Positions 35,070 through 43,196 of a DNA stretch of 48,272 nucleotides are shown one piece after another. The stretch's first letter is position 1; every line of letters begins with the position of its first letter. Origin of the DNA: Microlunatus kandeliicorticis. Its GTDB lineage: Bacteria; Actinomycetota; Actinomycetes; Propionibacteriales; Propionibacteriaceae. The notes below the pieces were generated by a model, which was not told where the DNA came from, ran no database searches, and was given only the letters and a program-made list of their open reading frames with translations. The stretch lies in NCBI RefSeq assembly GCF_014137855.1, contig NZ_JACGWT010000008.1, positions 1-48,272 on the forward strand, given 5' to 3'. The translations under genes and the position numbers were made by a program.

Positions 35070-37376
35070 GTGGTCGCGGCGCGGGGTGGAGGGACGGTCG
35101 TCGGCAGCGACTGGCGCACCGAGGCCTTCGCCCGGCTGCACACCCGGCTCGGGTCGGTGCTCGGCGACAAGACCGCGGCCGAGTTCGGCAAGCTCGGGCT
35201 GCAGACCGTCGGCGACCTGCTGGCCCACCTGCCGCGCCGCTACTTCTCCGGCACCGAGCTCAGCGACCTGTCCGCGCTCGAGGAGGGCGAGGAGGTCGCG
35301 GTGCTCGCCGAGGTGCAGCGGGTGACCGCCCACAACGTGCCCGGACGGGGCAGCGGCGCGGTCCGCGGCAAGCCGCGACTGGAGGCGGTGATCACCGACC
35401 ACAAGGGCTCGCTGACCCTGGCCTTCTTCGGCAAGGCGCACATGATCGCCTACTGGCACGACCAGCTCACCCCGGGCAGCCGCGGGATCTTCGCTGGCAA
35501 GGTGGGGGTGTTCCGCGACCAGTTCCAGCTCGCCCACCCCGACTTCGTCATGCTCGACGCGAACGGCGCCGTGGTCGGCGGCGCGCGCCGGAACGAGGTG
35601 CTCACCCGGGTCACCCGGGTACCGCTGATCGGGATCTACCCGGCCACCCGCAAGCTGCCGACCTGGGCCATCGCCGAGTGCGTGGCGCTGGCCCTCGAGC
35701 ACCTCGGCGAGGTCGACGACCCGCTGCCCGCCGCGGTCCGTGACCACGCCGGCGTGGTCGGGCTGGTCGAGGCCTACCGCGGTGTCCACCTCCCGCAGAC
35801 CCGGGCCGAGATCGACCCGGCCCGCGCCCGGCTCCGGTTCGACGAGGCCTTCGCGATCGGGCTGACCATGGCCGTCCGCCGCGCCGACGCGGTGGCGCAC
35901 GGCGCGACCCCGCGGCCGCGGGTGCCCGGCCGGCTGCTCGACGCCTTCGACGCCCGGCTGCCCTTCGAGCTGACCGAGGGCCAGCAGCAGGTCTCCGCGG
36001 AGATCTTCGCCGACCTTGCGCAGTCGCACCCGATGCAGCGGCTGCTGCAGGGCGAGGTCGGCTCGGGCAAGACCGTGGTCGCGCTCCGGGCCATGCTCAC
36101 CGTGGTCGACGGCGGCGGGCAGGCCGCGCTGCTGGCCCCGACCGAGGTGCTGGCCACCCAGCACTTCCACACCCTGACCCGGATGCTCGGCGAGCTGGCC
36201 GAGGCCGGCACGCTGTCGGCGGCCGAGCACGCCACCCGGCTCACCCTGCTGACCGGGTCGCTGCCCGCGGCCCGCCGCCGCGAGGCGCTGCTCGCGGCAA
36301 CGTCCGGCGAGGCGGGGATCGTCATCGGCACCCACGCGCTGCTCGGTGACCGGGTGCAGTTCGCCGACCTCGGGCTGGTGGTGGTCGACGAGCAGCACCG
36401 GTTCGGGGTCGAGCAGCGGGCGCTGCTCGGGGCGCGGGCCGAGGCCGCCGGGGCGGCGCGGCCGCACGTGCTGGTGATGACCGCGACCCCGATCCCTCGG
36501 TCGGTGGCGATGACGGTCTTCGGTGACCTGGAGACCTCGACGCTGCGGCAGAGCCCGGGCGGACGGGCGGAGGTCCGCACCGTCGTGGTCGACAGCCGCA
36601 GCCATCCCGCCTGGGTGGACCGGGCCTGGGCGCTGATCGCCGAGCAGGTCGCCGCCGGCCGGCAGGCCTACGTGGTCTGCCCGCGGATCTCCGAGACCGA
36701 CCGGAGCGAGGAGAGCCGGCCGCTCGACGCCGAGGACGCCCCGCCCGACGACGGCGTCCCGGTGCCGCCGGCCGCCACCGTCGAGCAGACCTGGGCCGAG
36801 CTGACCGCCGGCCCGCTGGCCGAGCTCCGGGTCGGGATGCTGCACGGGCAGCTGCCCGCCGAGCAGAAGGAGGAGCGGATGGCCGCCTTCGCCGCCGGCG
36901 AGCTCGACGTGCTGGTCTCCACCACGGTGATCGAGGTCGGCGTCGACGTCCCGAACGCGTCGGTGATGGTGATCTGCGACGCGGACCGGTTCGGCATCTC
37001 CCAGCTGCACCAGCTCCGCGGCCGGATCGGCCGGGGCGGCCACGCCGGCACCTGCCTGTTGCTCACCGCCGCCGAGCCCGACAGCCTGGCCCGCGAGCGG
37101 CTCGACGCGGTCGCGAGCACCCGCGACGGGTTCGTGCTGGCCGAGGTCGACCTCGAGCAGCGCCGCGAGGGTGACGTCCTCGGCGCGAGCCAGTCGGGCC
37201 GGCGGACCAGCCTGCGGATGCTCCGGGTGCTCCGCGACGGCGACCTTATCGAGCAGGCCCGCGGGATCGCCGACGCCTGCGTCCGGGCCGATCCGCAGCT
37301 CGAGGACCCCGGGCTGGCCGACGTGGTCGCCGGGATCGAGCAGCGGGCCGCAGCCGAGTGGCTGGAGCGGTCGTGA
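35070..37376 (+). CDS. recG: ATP-dependent DNA helicase RecG
   Basis: Branch-migrating helicase that regresses stalled forks and processes R-loops. The 768-aa protein has the N-terminal wedge (OB) domain (KPRLEAVITDHKGSLTLAFF), Walker A GEVGSGKT (328-335), Walker B DEQH (440-443), TATPIPRS (motif III), and motifs V-VI (STTVIEVGVDVPNASVMVI, QLHQLRGRIGRG). A long open frame continues upstream to 34803, but GTG 35070, 7 nt after TAGTGT, gives the usual N-terminus. Confidence 0.95.
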   Translation: MVAARGGGTVVGSDWRTEAFARLHTRLGSVLGDKTAAEFGKLGLQTVGDLLAHLPRRYFSGTELSDLSALEEGEEVAVLAEVQRVTAHNVPGRGSGAVRGKPRLEAVITDHKGSLTLAFFGKAHMIAYWHDQLTPGSRGIFAGKVGVFRDQFQLAHPDFVMLDANGAVVGGARRNEVLTRVTRVPLIGIYPATRKLPTWAIAECVALALEHLGEVDDPLPAAVRDHAGVVGLVEAYRGVHLPQTRAEIDPARARLRFDEAFAIGLTMAVRRADAVAHGATPRPRVPGRLLDAFDARLPFELTEGQQQVSAEIFADLAQSHPMQRLLQGEVGSGKTVVALRAMLTVVDGGGQAALLAPTEVLATQHFHTLTRMLGELAEAGTLSAAEHATRLTLLTGSLPAARRREALLAATSGEAGIVIGTHALLGDRVQFADLGLVVVDEQHRFGVEQRALLGARAEAAGAARPHVLVMTATPIPRSVAMTVFGDLETSTLRQSPGGRAEVRTVVVDSRSHPAWVDRAWALIAEQVAAGRQAYVVCPRISETDRSEESRPLDAEDAPPDDGVPVPPAATVEQTWAELTAGPLAELRVGMLHGQLPAEQKEERMAAFAAGELDVLVSTTVIEVGVDVPNASVMVICDADRFGISQLHQLRGRIGRGGHAGTCLLLTAAEPDSLARERLDAVASTRDGFVLAEVDLEQRREGDVLGASQSGRRTSLRMLRVLRDGDLIEQARGIADACVRADPQLEDPGLADVVAGIEQRAAAEWLERS

Positions 37377-37401
37377 GGGCACGGCTCCTCGGGCAGGACC
37401 G

Positions 37402-37431
37402 CAGCAGGACGACCAGCAGCAGGACGACCAG
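37402..37431 (+). repeat. 15-bp tandem duplication between recG and rsmD
   Basis: CAGCAGGACGACCAG occurs twice in tandem (37402-37416, 37417-37431), with a partial copy before it. The 73-nt gap holds no gene; GGACGGGGGAC serves as ribosome-binding region for rsmD. Confidence 0.8.
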
Positions 37432-37449
37432 GACGGGGGACGGCGACCG

Positions 37450-38028
37450 GTGAGCCGGATCATCGCGGGATCGCACGGCGGGCGTCGGCTGCAGACGCCG
37501 CCGGGGCAGCGGACCCGGCCGACCAGCGACCGGGTGCGCGAGGCGCTGTTCTCGGCGGTCTCGGCCTGGGCGGGGACGTCGGGCGGGCCGGCCGAGGAGG
37601 CGCTGGCCGGGCTGGCCGTGCTCGACCTCTTCGCGGGCTCCGGGGCGATCGGGCTCGAGGCGGCCAGTCGGGGCGCCCCGCTGGTCTGGCTGGTCGAGTC
37701 CGACCGGCGGGCCGGCCGGATCGCCGGGGAGAACGTCCGCGAGCTCGGGCTCGGGGTCCAGGTGCGCCAGCAGCGCGCCGAGGAGCTGGCGCGGACCCGC
37801 GCCACCAGCACGTTCGACGTGGTCTTCGCGGACCCGCCGTACGAGTACCCGTCGGTCGATCTCGACCAGCTGGTCGCCGACCTGGTGGCCAACGAGTGGG
37901 TCGCCGGCGACGGCCTGGTCGTGCTCGAGCGCTCGGTCCGCACCGACGCCCCCCGCTGGCCCGACGACCCGGTCGATGCCTGGTCCCGCGACTACGGCGA
38001 GACCGTCCTGCACTTCTGGCAGCGCTGA
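37450..38028 (+). CDS. rsmD: 16S rRNA (guanine-966-N2)-methyltransferase RsmD
   Basis: Methylates G966 of 16S rRNA. The 192-aa protein starts VSRIIAGSHGGRRLQTPPG, has RPTSDRVREALFS, the SAM-binding VLDLFAGSGAIGLEAASRG (motif I) and the catalytic DPPY (motif IV, VVFADPPYEYP). GTG 37450 gives the family N-terminus. recG-rsmD-coaD is conserved order; here a 284-nt repeat region separates rsmD from coaD. Confidence 0.94.
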   Translation: MSRIIAGSHGGRRLQTPPGQRTRPTSDRVREALFSAVSAWAGTSGGPAEEALAGLAVLDLFAGSGAIGLEAASRGAPLVWLVESDRRAGRIAGENVRELGLGVQVRQQRAEELARTRATSTFDVVFADPPYEYPSVDLDQLVADLVANEWVAGDGLVVLERSVRTDAPRWPDDPVDAWSRDYGETVLHFWQR

Positions 38029-38040
38029 GCGCCCCGGTCA

Positions 38041-38289
38041 CGGTGCCCTGAGCCCCACCACGGTGCCCTGAGCCTGTCGAAGGGCAGATGGCGACGCGCT
38101 TCGACAAGCTCAGCGCGCGGTCCCGCGGGAACGTCACGACGGTGCCCTGAGCTCGTCGAAGGGCAGATGGCCGAGCGCATCGACGAGCTCAGCGCGCGCT
38201 CCCGCGAGAACGTCGCCACGGTGCCCTGAGCCTGTCGAAGGGCAGTTAACCGTGCGGATCGACGAGCTCAGCGCGCTCCCGCGGGAACG
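38041..38289. repeat. Tandem 79-bp palindromic repeat array
   Basis: A 20-bp partial unit (38041-38060) is followed by units starting at 38061, 38140 and 38219 (exact 79-bp period; the third is 2 bp shorter around 38275). Each starts CGGTGCCCTGAGC. In unit 1 CTGAGCCTGTCGAAG (38068-38082) is complementary to CTTCGACAAGCTCAG (38099-38113) with one mismatch; in unit 2 both arms change together (GCTCGTCG with CGACGAGC). Each unit closes with a TCCCGCGGGA-like palindrome. The CCTGAGCCTGTCGAAGG core resembles a dispersed REP-like sequence common in GC-rich bacterial genomes (recollection). It fills the rsmD-coaD gap. Confidence 0.9.
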
Positions 38290-38312
38290 GATCCGTCTGG
38301 GAGACTGCGGGC

Positions 38313-38822
38313 ATGGCACGTGCGGTCTGCCCCGGTTCGTTCGACCCGATCACCCGGGGGCACCTGGACGTCATCGGCCGTGCCGCCCGGCAGTTCGACG
38401 AGGTGCTGGTCGCCGTCGGGCGCAACGCCGGCAAGCGCGGCCTGTTCGACATCGACGAACGGGTGGCGATGGTCGCCGAGGCCTGCGCGGACTGGCCCAC
38501 CGTCCGGGTCGAGGCCTTCGACGGCCTGCTGGCCGAGTTCTGCGCGGCCCGCGACGCGAGCTGCGTGGTCAAGGGCGTGCGCAGTGCGGCCGACTACGAC
38601 TACGAGCTGCCGATGGCCCGGATGAACGCGCGGCTGACCGGGGTCGAGACGCTCTTCCTGCCGGCCGCCCCGGAGTGGTCGTTCGTCTCGTCCAGCCTGG
38701 TCCGCGAGGTGGCCGCCCTCGGCGGGGACGTCACGCCGTACCTGACGCCCGCGGTCGCCGCCGCGCTGGCCGACCGGCTGGCCGACCGGCACGGCGACCG
38801 GGACACCCCGGGCGGCGGGTAG
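38313..38822 (+). CDS. coaD: Phosphopantetheine adenylyltransferase
   Basis: Penultimate step of CoA synthesis, forming dephospho-CoA from phosphopantetheine and ATP. The 169-aa protein has GSFDPITRGH (8-17, the TxGH nucleotide motif), VVKGVRSAADYDYE and EWSFVSSSLVREVA. ATG 38313 is 6 nt after GAGACT, a -10-like hexamer, so a leaderless start is possible; the repeat array lies directly upstream. Confidence 0.96.
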   Translation: MARAVCPGSFDPITRGHLDVIGRAARQFDEVLVAVGRNAGKRGLFDIDERVAMVAEACADWPTVRVEAFDGLLAEFCAARDASCVVKGVRSAADYDYELPMARMNARLTGVETLFLPAAPEWSFVSSSLVREVAALGGDVTPYLTPAVAAALADRLADRHGDRDTPGGG

Positions 38823-38834
38823 GTTCGCCCGGGT

Positions 38835-38857
38835 CCGGTCCGCACATCACGGACCGG
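38835..38857 (+). terminator. Hairpin after coaD
   Basis: CCGGTCCG (38835-38842) and CGGACCGG (38850-38857) form a perfect 8-bp stem around CACATCA, 12 nt after the coaD stop. No T run follows. Confidence 0.55.
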
Positions 38858-38871
38858 CAGCAGGGCACCAG

Positions 38872-38937
38872 CAGCACACCAGCAGCACACCGGCAGCACA
38901 CCGGCAGCACTCGATCAGCACTCGATCAGCACATGGG
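38872..38937 (+). repeat. Six tandem 11-bp repeats (CAGCAC plus 5)
   Basis: Units at 38872, 38883, 38894, 38905, 38916 and 38927: CAGCACACCAG, CAGCACACCGG (x2), CAGCACTCGAT (x2), CAGCACATGGG. The last unit contains an in-frame ATG (38933) of the next gene. The array forms the leader of the coiled-coil protein gene. Confidence 0.85.
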
Positions 38938-38959
38938 CAGCAGGGGAGGCACCAGCGGG

Positions 38960-39466
38960 ATGGCCGCGGAACAGACGGCGCAGGAACGGCTCGAACGGCT
39001 GCGCGACGTGATCACCAGCGCCCGGTCGATGCCGATGTCGGCGTCCTGCGTGGTCAACCGGACCGAGGTGCTGACCCTGATCGACGAGCTGGCCGAGCAC
39101 CTGCCCCGCGAGATCGCCGCCGCCCAGGAGGTGATCGACGACGCGCGGAGCAAGGTCAGCGAGGGGGAGCAGCAGGCCGACCGGATCGTCGCCGACGCCC
39201 GCGAGCGGGCGGAGCAGCTGGCCGGCGAGAGCGAGCAGGTGCGACTGGCCCGCGAGCGCGCGGAGGCGATCGTGGCCGAGGCCGAGCAGGGGGCCGCCGA
39301 GCTGCGCCGCGAGGTGGAGAGCTACATCGACTCGCGGATGGCCGGGTTCGAGTCGGTGCTGGCCAAGACCAGCAGCCAGGTGCGGATCGCCCGTCGGCGG
39401 CTGGCCGAGCGCGAGGCCGACCACACCGAGCACGAGCACGTGGTCGAGCTGCCCGAACTCGACTGA
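38960..39466 (+). CDS. Coiled-coil protein (DivIVA-like / ATP synthase b-like)
   Basis: A 168-aa, mostly helical acidic protein: RLERLRDVITSARSMPMSAS, then NRTEVLTLIDELAEHLPREI, a long coiled coil (about residues 60-145, repeated A/E/R/Q heptads such as ERAEQLAGESEQVRLARERA) and an acidic/His tail. Homologues next to coaD are often annotated cell-division initiation or ATP synthase subunit b-like; a DivIVA-related scaffold role is inference. ATG 38960 has GGGGAGG 10 nt upstream; ATG 38933 inside the 11-bp array is the alternative. Confidence 0.75.
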   Translation: MAAEQTAQERLERLRDVITSARSMPMSASCVVNRTEVLTLIDELAEHLPREIAAAQEVIDDARSKVSEGEQQADRIVADARERAEQLAGESEQVRLARERAEAIVAEAEQGAAELRREVESYIDSRMAGFESVLAKTSSQVRIARRRLAEREADHTEHEHVVELPELD

Positions 39467-39498
39467 GCGGCTCGGGCATACCCGGGAGGCCCCGGCGT

Positions 39499-39528
39499 TT
39501 GGACTGGGGTGAGGTTGGAGATTAAGCT
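39499..39528 (+). promoter_or_regulatory. Promoter of the DUF177-rpmF operon (TTGGAC-18-TAAGCT)
   Basis: TTGGAC (39499-39504) and TAAGCT (39523-39528) spaced by 18 nt. The start near 39535 gives a leader of about 45 nt with GGAGGGG before ATG 39580. Confidence 0.6.
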
Positions 39529-39579
39529 TGTCCGTCGGTCACGACGGTGTCGTGTTGCCGTGCGTGGAGGGGTTGTGCG

Positions 39580-40146
39580 ATGAACTCGCGACGTCGTCCG
39601 CTGGATCCTCGGTCGGGCCTGGTGCTCGACACCCATGATCTGGTCCGGACCGCCGGTGCGATGCAGGAGGTCCGCACCACCGCCGAAGCGCCCGACGACC
39701 TCGGCACCGAGATGATCGGTGTGCCGCCGAAGTCACCGATCGAGCTGGATCTCCGGCTGGAATCGGTGGTGGAGGGAGTGCTGGTCACGGGTACGGCTGA
39801 CGTCGTGCTGGTGGGGCAGTGCGCACGGTGCCTGGACGAGATCCGCGATGCGACGCAGATCGACGTCCAGGAGCTGTACGTCTATCCCAACAGCGACGCC
39901 ACCGACGACGAGGCGCACCGGCTGGAGGGCGAGCTGATCGACCTCGAACCGGTGATCCGCGACGCGGTGGTGGTCGACCTCCCGTTCCAGCCGCTCTGCA
40001 CGGAGGACTGCGCCGGGTTGTGCCCCACCTGCGGGGCCAACCTGAACGACGATCCCGAGCACGACCACGAGGAACGACCCGACCCGCGGTGGGCGGCCCT
40101 GAGCAGCTGGGACGCGCCCGACGAGGAGACGGTCCGGCGCAACTGA
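39580..40146 (+). CDS. DUF177 (YceD-family) protein
   Basis: A 188-aa protein of the YceD/DUF177 family, which precedes rpmF in most bacteria and is linked to 23S rRNA/50S maturation. Features: [16 protein letters not shown], a beta-rich middle ([20 protein letters not shown]), CARCLDEI, and [17 protein letters not shown] near the C-terminus, which together could bind zinc. ATG 39580 has GGAGGGG 7 nt upstream; an in-frame GTG at 39547 adds an unlikely Cys-rich N-terminus. Confidence 0.9.
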   Translation: MNSRRRPLDPRSGLVLDTHDLVRTAGAMQEVRTTAEAPDDLGTEMIGVPPKSPIELDLRLESVVEGVLVTGTADVVLVGQCARCLDEIRDATQIDVQELYVYPNSDATDDEAHRLEGELIDLEPVIRDAVVVDLPFQPLCTEDCAGLCPTCGANLNDDPEHDHEERPDPRWAALSSWDAPDEETVRRN

Positions 40147-40196
40147 GCGTCCGAACCACCAGGACCCCTCCGCGGGGTCACGAGCGAGGAGTGAGC

Positions 40197-40388
40197 ATGG
40201 CTGTCCCGAAGCGGCGGATGTCGCGCAGCAACACCCGGCACCGTCGGTCCCAGTGGAAGGCCAGCGTGCCGACCCTGGTCACCTGCGCGAACCCGGCCTG
40301 CCGCGAGAAGCACCTGCCGCACACGGCCTGCCCGGCCTGCGGTCAGTACGGCCCGCGCGGCGGCCGCCGGCAGGTCCTGGCGAGCTGA
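40197..40388 (+). CDS. rpmF: 50S ribosomal protein L32
   Basis: The 63-aa bL32 sequence [21 protein letters not shown]..., with [20 protein letters not shown] providing the four zinc cysteines in C(x4)C and CxxC spacing. Typical start [10 protein letters not shown] after Met removal; GAGGAG upstream. It is 50 nt after the DUF177 gene and 14 nt before the chosen rnc start, forming a DUF177-rpmF-rnc-mutM operon. Confidence 0.96.
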   Translation: MAVPKRRMSRSNTRHRRSQWKASVPTLVTCANPACREKHLPHTACPACGQYGPRGGRRQVLAS

Positions 40389-40402
40389 CCGAGCCGGTCG
40401 GC

Positions 40403-41482
40403 ATGCCGGTCGAGAGCGTGCCCGTCGACAGCGTCCCGGTCGAGCCGGTCGAGCTCGGCTCGACCCAGGACTCCGGTCGCACCGGGACCGTCGACGCCGA
40501 GGGCGACGACGGTCGGCACGAGCATGCCCACGCCCCGGAGACGCGCGCCCCGGAGTCGCACCCGTCGGTCGTGCCGGCCGAGGTGCTGGTCGGCGCCACC
40601 GAGGTGCTCGACCAGCTGGGGACGCCGGTGCACCCGGAGCTGCTCGAACGCGCTTTGACGCACCGTTCGTACGCCTACGAGCAGGGCGGGCTGCCCACCA
40701 ACGAGCGGCTCGAGTTCCTCGGGGACTCGGTGCTCGGGCTGGTGGTGACCGAGCACCTGTTCACGTCCTATCCGGACCTGTCCGAGGGACAGCTGGCCAA
40801 GCTGCGCGCCGCGGTGGTCAACAGCCGTGCGCTGGCCGACGTGGCCCGCACCCTCGCGCTCGGCGACCTGATCCGGTTGGGTCGCGGTGAGGAGACCACC
40901 GGCGGCCGGGACAAGTCCTCGATCCTCGCCGACACCATGGAGGCGCTGATCGGCGCCGTCTTCGTCGAGCACGGGATCGAGCTGGCCCGGCGGTTCGTCC
41001 ACCACCTGTTCGACCCGGTGATGGCCCGGGTGGCCACCCTCGGTGCCGGTCTGGACTGGAAGACGAGCCTGCAGGAGATCTGCTCGACCGCGGGCCTCGG
41101 TGCCCCCGGCTACGACGTCACCGAATCCGGCCCCGACCACGCCAAGACCTTCCGCGCCACCGTCGTGCTCGACTCGGGCCGCTACGGCCCCGGCACCGGC
41201 CGCAACAAGAAGGAAGCCGAGCAGAACGCCGCCGCGATCGCCTTCCAGTCGCTCAAGGCCGAGGGTCGCGCCTTCGACTTCCGGCCGGCCGCGGCGTACC
41301 CGACACCCGTCCCGGCACCGCTCGCGACGAGGCCCGCCGCCGACGCCCCGGCCGCCGACGCCCCGGCCGCCGACGCCCCGGCCGCTGACGCCCCGGCCGT
41401 CGACGAGGCCGCTGACTCCGTCGGGACCGATCCCGGCGCCGACGACCTGGCTCCGGGCGGTCGCGCCGCCACCCACGGCTGA
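40403..41482 (+). CDS. rnc: Ribonuclease III with low-complexity extensions
   Basis: Cleaves double-stranded RNA in rRNA maturation and mRNA turnover. The 359-aa protein has the RNase III signature [11 protein letters not shown] (101-111; E104 and D108 catalytic), [11 protein letters not shown] with the second acidic pair, and a C-terminal dsRNA-binding domain ([22 protein letters not shown]...[19 protein letters not shown]). It is about 110 residues longer than usual: an N-terminal extension with [19 protein letters not shown] repeats, and a C-terminal tail of four AADAP repeats encoded by a 15-bp tandem repeat. A start nearer the core (GTG 40571 region) is possible; ATG 40403 is the first after rpmF. 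Confidence 0.93.
   Translation: MPVESVPVDSVPVEPVELGSTQDSGRTGTVDAEGDDGRHEHAHAPETRAPESHPSVVPAEVLVGATEVLDQLGTPVHPELLERALTHRSYAYEQGGLPTNERLEFLGDSVLGLVVTEHLFTSYPDLSEGQLAKLRAAVVNSRALADVARTLALGDLIRLGRGEETTGGRDKSSILADTMEALIGAVFVEHGIELARRFVHHLFDPVMARVATLGAGLDWKTSLQEICSTAGLGAPGYDVTESGPDHAKTFRATVVLDSGRYGPGTGRNKKEAEQNAAAIAFQSLKAEGRAFDFRPAAAYPTPVPAPLATRPAADAPAADAPAADAPAADAPAVDEAADSVGTDPGADDLAPGGRAATHG
41332..41403 (+). repeat. 15-bp tandem repeats in the rnc 3' end
   Basis: Four units of GCCGCCGACGCCCCG (41332, 41347, 41362, 41377; the fourth has one C-to-T change) plus a partial fifth. Being a multiple of 3, they encode AADAP repeats without breaking the frame; copy number probably varies by slippage. 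Confidence 0.9.
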
Positions 41483-41504
41483 CCCGCCGCAGGCCCAGAG
41501 CTTC

Positions 41505-42365
41505 GTGCCCGAACTGCCCGAGGTGGAGACCGTCCGCCGCGGTCTCGAGGCCGCGGTCGCCGGCCGCACCGTCTCCGGGGTCGAGGTGCTCCACCCGCGG
41601 CCGGTGCGTCGCCACCTCGCCGGCCCCGACGACTTCGCCGCCGCCCTGAGCGGTCGCACCTTCGCCGTCCCGGCCCGCCGCGGCAAGTACCTGTGGCTGC
41701 CGCTGACCGACGGCGATGCCGTGCTCGCCCATCTGGGCATGAGCGGGCAGTTCCGGGTCGAGGACGCCGACCACCCCGACGCGCCGAACACCCGGGTCCG
41801 GTTCCGGTTCCGCGACGGCGGGCCCGAGCTGCGGTTCGTCGACCAGCGGATGTTCGGCGGGCTCTCGCTCAGTCCGGGCGGCGCGGAGCTGCCCGACGAG
41901 GTCGCACACATCGGCCGTGACCCGTTCGACCCGGCCTTCGACCAGCGCGCGGTGGCCCGGGCCGTGCGCCGTCGGCGCACCGGGCTCAAGCGGGCGCTGC
42001 TCGACCAGACCCTCGTCTCGGGGATCGGCAACATCTACGCCGACGAGGCGCTCTGGCGGGCCCGGCTGCACTACGCCCGGGCCACCGACACGCTCCCGCA
42101 GAGCGCGGCCGAACGGGTGCTGGTCGAGGCCCGCGCGGTGATGGCCGACGCGCTGCTCCAGGGCGGCACCTCCTTCGACGCGCTCTACGTCAACGTCAAC
42201 GGCGAGTCCGGCTACTTCGACCGCACGCTCGACGTCTACGGCCGTGCGGACGAGCCGTGCCCGCGCTGCGGCCGGCCGATCCGGCGCGAGGCGTTCATGA
42301 ACCGCTCGTCCTACCGCTGCCCGTTCTGCCAGCGGACGCCGCGCGCCGGGCACGTGCGCTGGTGA
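41505..42365 (+). CDS. mutM: Formamidopyrimidine-DNA glycosylase
   Basis: Base-excision repair enzyme for 8-oxoguanine and Fapy lesions. The 286-aa protein starts [15 protein letters not shown], so P2 (nucleophile) and E3 are present after Met removal. [33 protein letters not shown] [17 protein letters not shown] (H2TH) and the zinc finger [10 protein letters not shown]...YRCPFCQR are all intact. The GTG is 22 nt after the rnc stop. Confidence 0.96.
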   Translation: MPELPEVETVRRGLEAAVAGRTVSGVEVLHPRPVRRHLAGPDDFAAALSGRTFAVPARRGKYLWLPLTDGDAVLAHLGMSGQFRVEDADHPDAPNTRVRFRFRDGGPELRFVDQRMFGGLSLSPGGAELPDEVAHIGRDPFDPAFDQRAVARAVRRRRTGLKRALLDQTLVSGIGNIYADEALWRARLHYARATDTLPQSAAERVLVEARAVMADALLQGGTSFDALYVNVNGESGYFDRTLDVYGRADEPCPRCGRPIRREAFMNRSSYRCPFCQRTPRAGHVRW

Positions 42366-42454
42366 CCACCGGACCCCTCACCGCCGTGGGACGGCTTCGC
42401 TGAGATCGGACTGGCGACACGGTGCAGCGGTGCGGCGTCGGGGGCCAACGCCGG

Positions 42455-42460
42455 TACGCT
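42455..42460 (+). promoter_or_regulatory. -10 box of the GtrA gene
   Basis: TACGCT, 10 nt before GTG 42471; spacing is at the long end for a leaderless start. Confidence 0.4.
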
Positions 42461-42470
42461 CGGGCCAATC

Positions 42471-43097
42471 GTGAAGCGTCTCGGTCATTTCCTGTTCGTC
42501 CGGCAACGCCACAACTGGAAGCTGTTGTTCCGGTTCGGGCTGGTCGGCGGCTCGGGCGTGCTCGTCAACCTGCTGGTGACGATCCTGCTCAAGAAGACCG
42601 GGCCGCACTTCGACGACGTCTTCATCGACCTGCCGCTGACCTCGTTTAACGTCCGGTACTACCACCTCTACGCGACCATCGCGTTCCTGGTGGCGAACCT
42701 CTGGAACTTCCAGCTCAACCGGCGCTGGACCTTCCGCAGCGCCCGGCACAGCGGCTGGTTCCGCGAGTACGGCCCGTTCCTGGTCGTCGGGCTGGGCACC
42801 CTGGTGGTCGGGCAGGGCGTACTGACCCTGCTGATGCACCCCGGGTCGCCGATCGGGCTGCCGTCGACCGTGTTCGACAACTCCACCGGGCTGCGGACCA
42901 AGTTCTACTGGGCCGAGCTGATCATGATCATCGTCACCGTCCCGGTCTCGTTCGTGTTCAACAAGCTGTGGACCTTCTCCTCGGTGCGCGGCGGGAAGCA
43001 CCCGACGCTGACCGAGGAGGAGATCGCCGAGCGGCTCGAGGCCACCCCGGCGAAGGCCCCGGCGGCCCCGGCCCGGCCGGGGACACGCGCCGGCTGA
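42471..43097 (+). CDS. GtrA-family membrane protein
   Basis: A 208-aa protein with four predicted transmembrane helices (about 18-42, 62-82, 98-118, 140-162). The GtrA signature is visible twice as WNFQLNRRWTF and FVFNKLWTFSS at helix ends. GtrA proteins are thought to flip or transport polyprenyl-linked sugars during cell-envelope glycan synthesis; no glycosyltransferase lies nearby. The C-terminus is a basic/Pro-Ala tail. It sits between mutM and smc with its own promoter. Confidence 0.88.
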   Translation: MKRLGHFLFVRQRHNWKLLFRFGLVGGSGVLVNLLVTILLKKTGPHFDDVFIDLPLTSFNVRYYHLYATIAFLVANLWNFQLNRRWTFRSARHSGWFREYGPFLVVGLGTLVVGQGVLTLLMHPGSPIGLPSTVFDNSTGLRTKFYWAELIMIIVTVPVSFVFNKLWTFSSVRGGKHPTLTEEEIAERLEATPAKAPAAPARPGTRAG

Positions 43098-43125
43098 CCT
43101 CCCGGGACGCCTCCGACCGCTCGGT

Positions 43126-43131
43126 TACGCT
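43126..43131 (+). promoter_or_regulatory. Putative -10 box of smc
   Basis: TACGCT between the GtrA stop and smc. A start near 43138 would give a leader of about 60 nt with AGAGGA before the TTG start codon. Confidence 0.4.
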
Positions 43132-43196
43132 GAGCGGGCCTTCCCGCCGGGTGCCGCCGTGCCGGCTCCCGTGACCGTTCAGCCAGAGGACGCCCG

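Noticed and set aside
38041-38289. CRISPR array
   Set aside because: The 79-bp units are contiguous, similar along their whole length and internally palindromic; there are no unique spacers and no cas genes.
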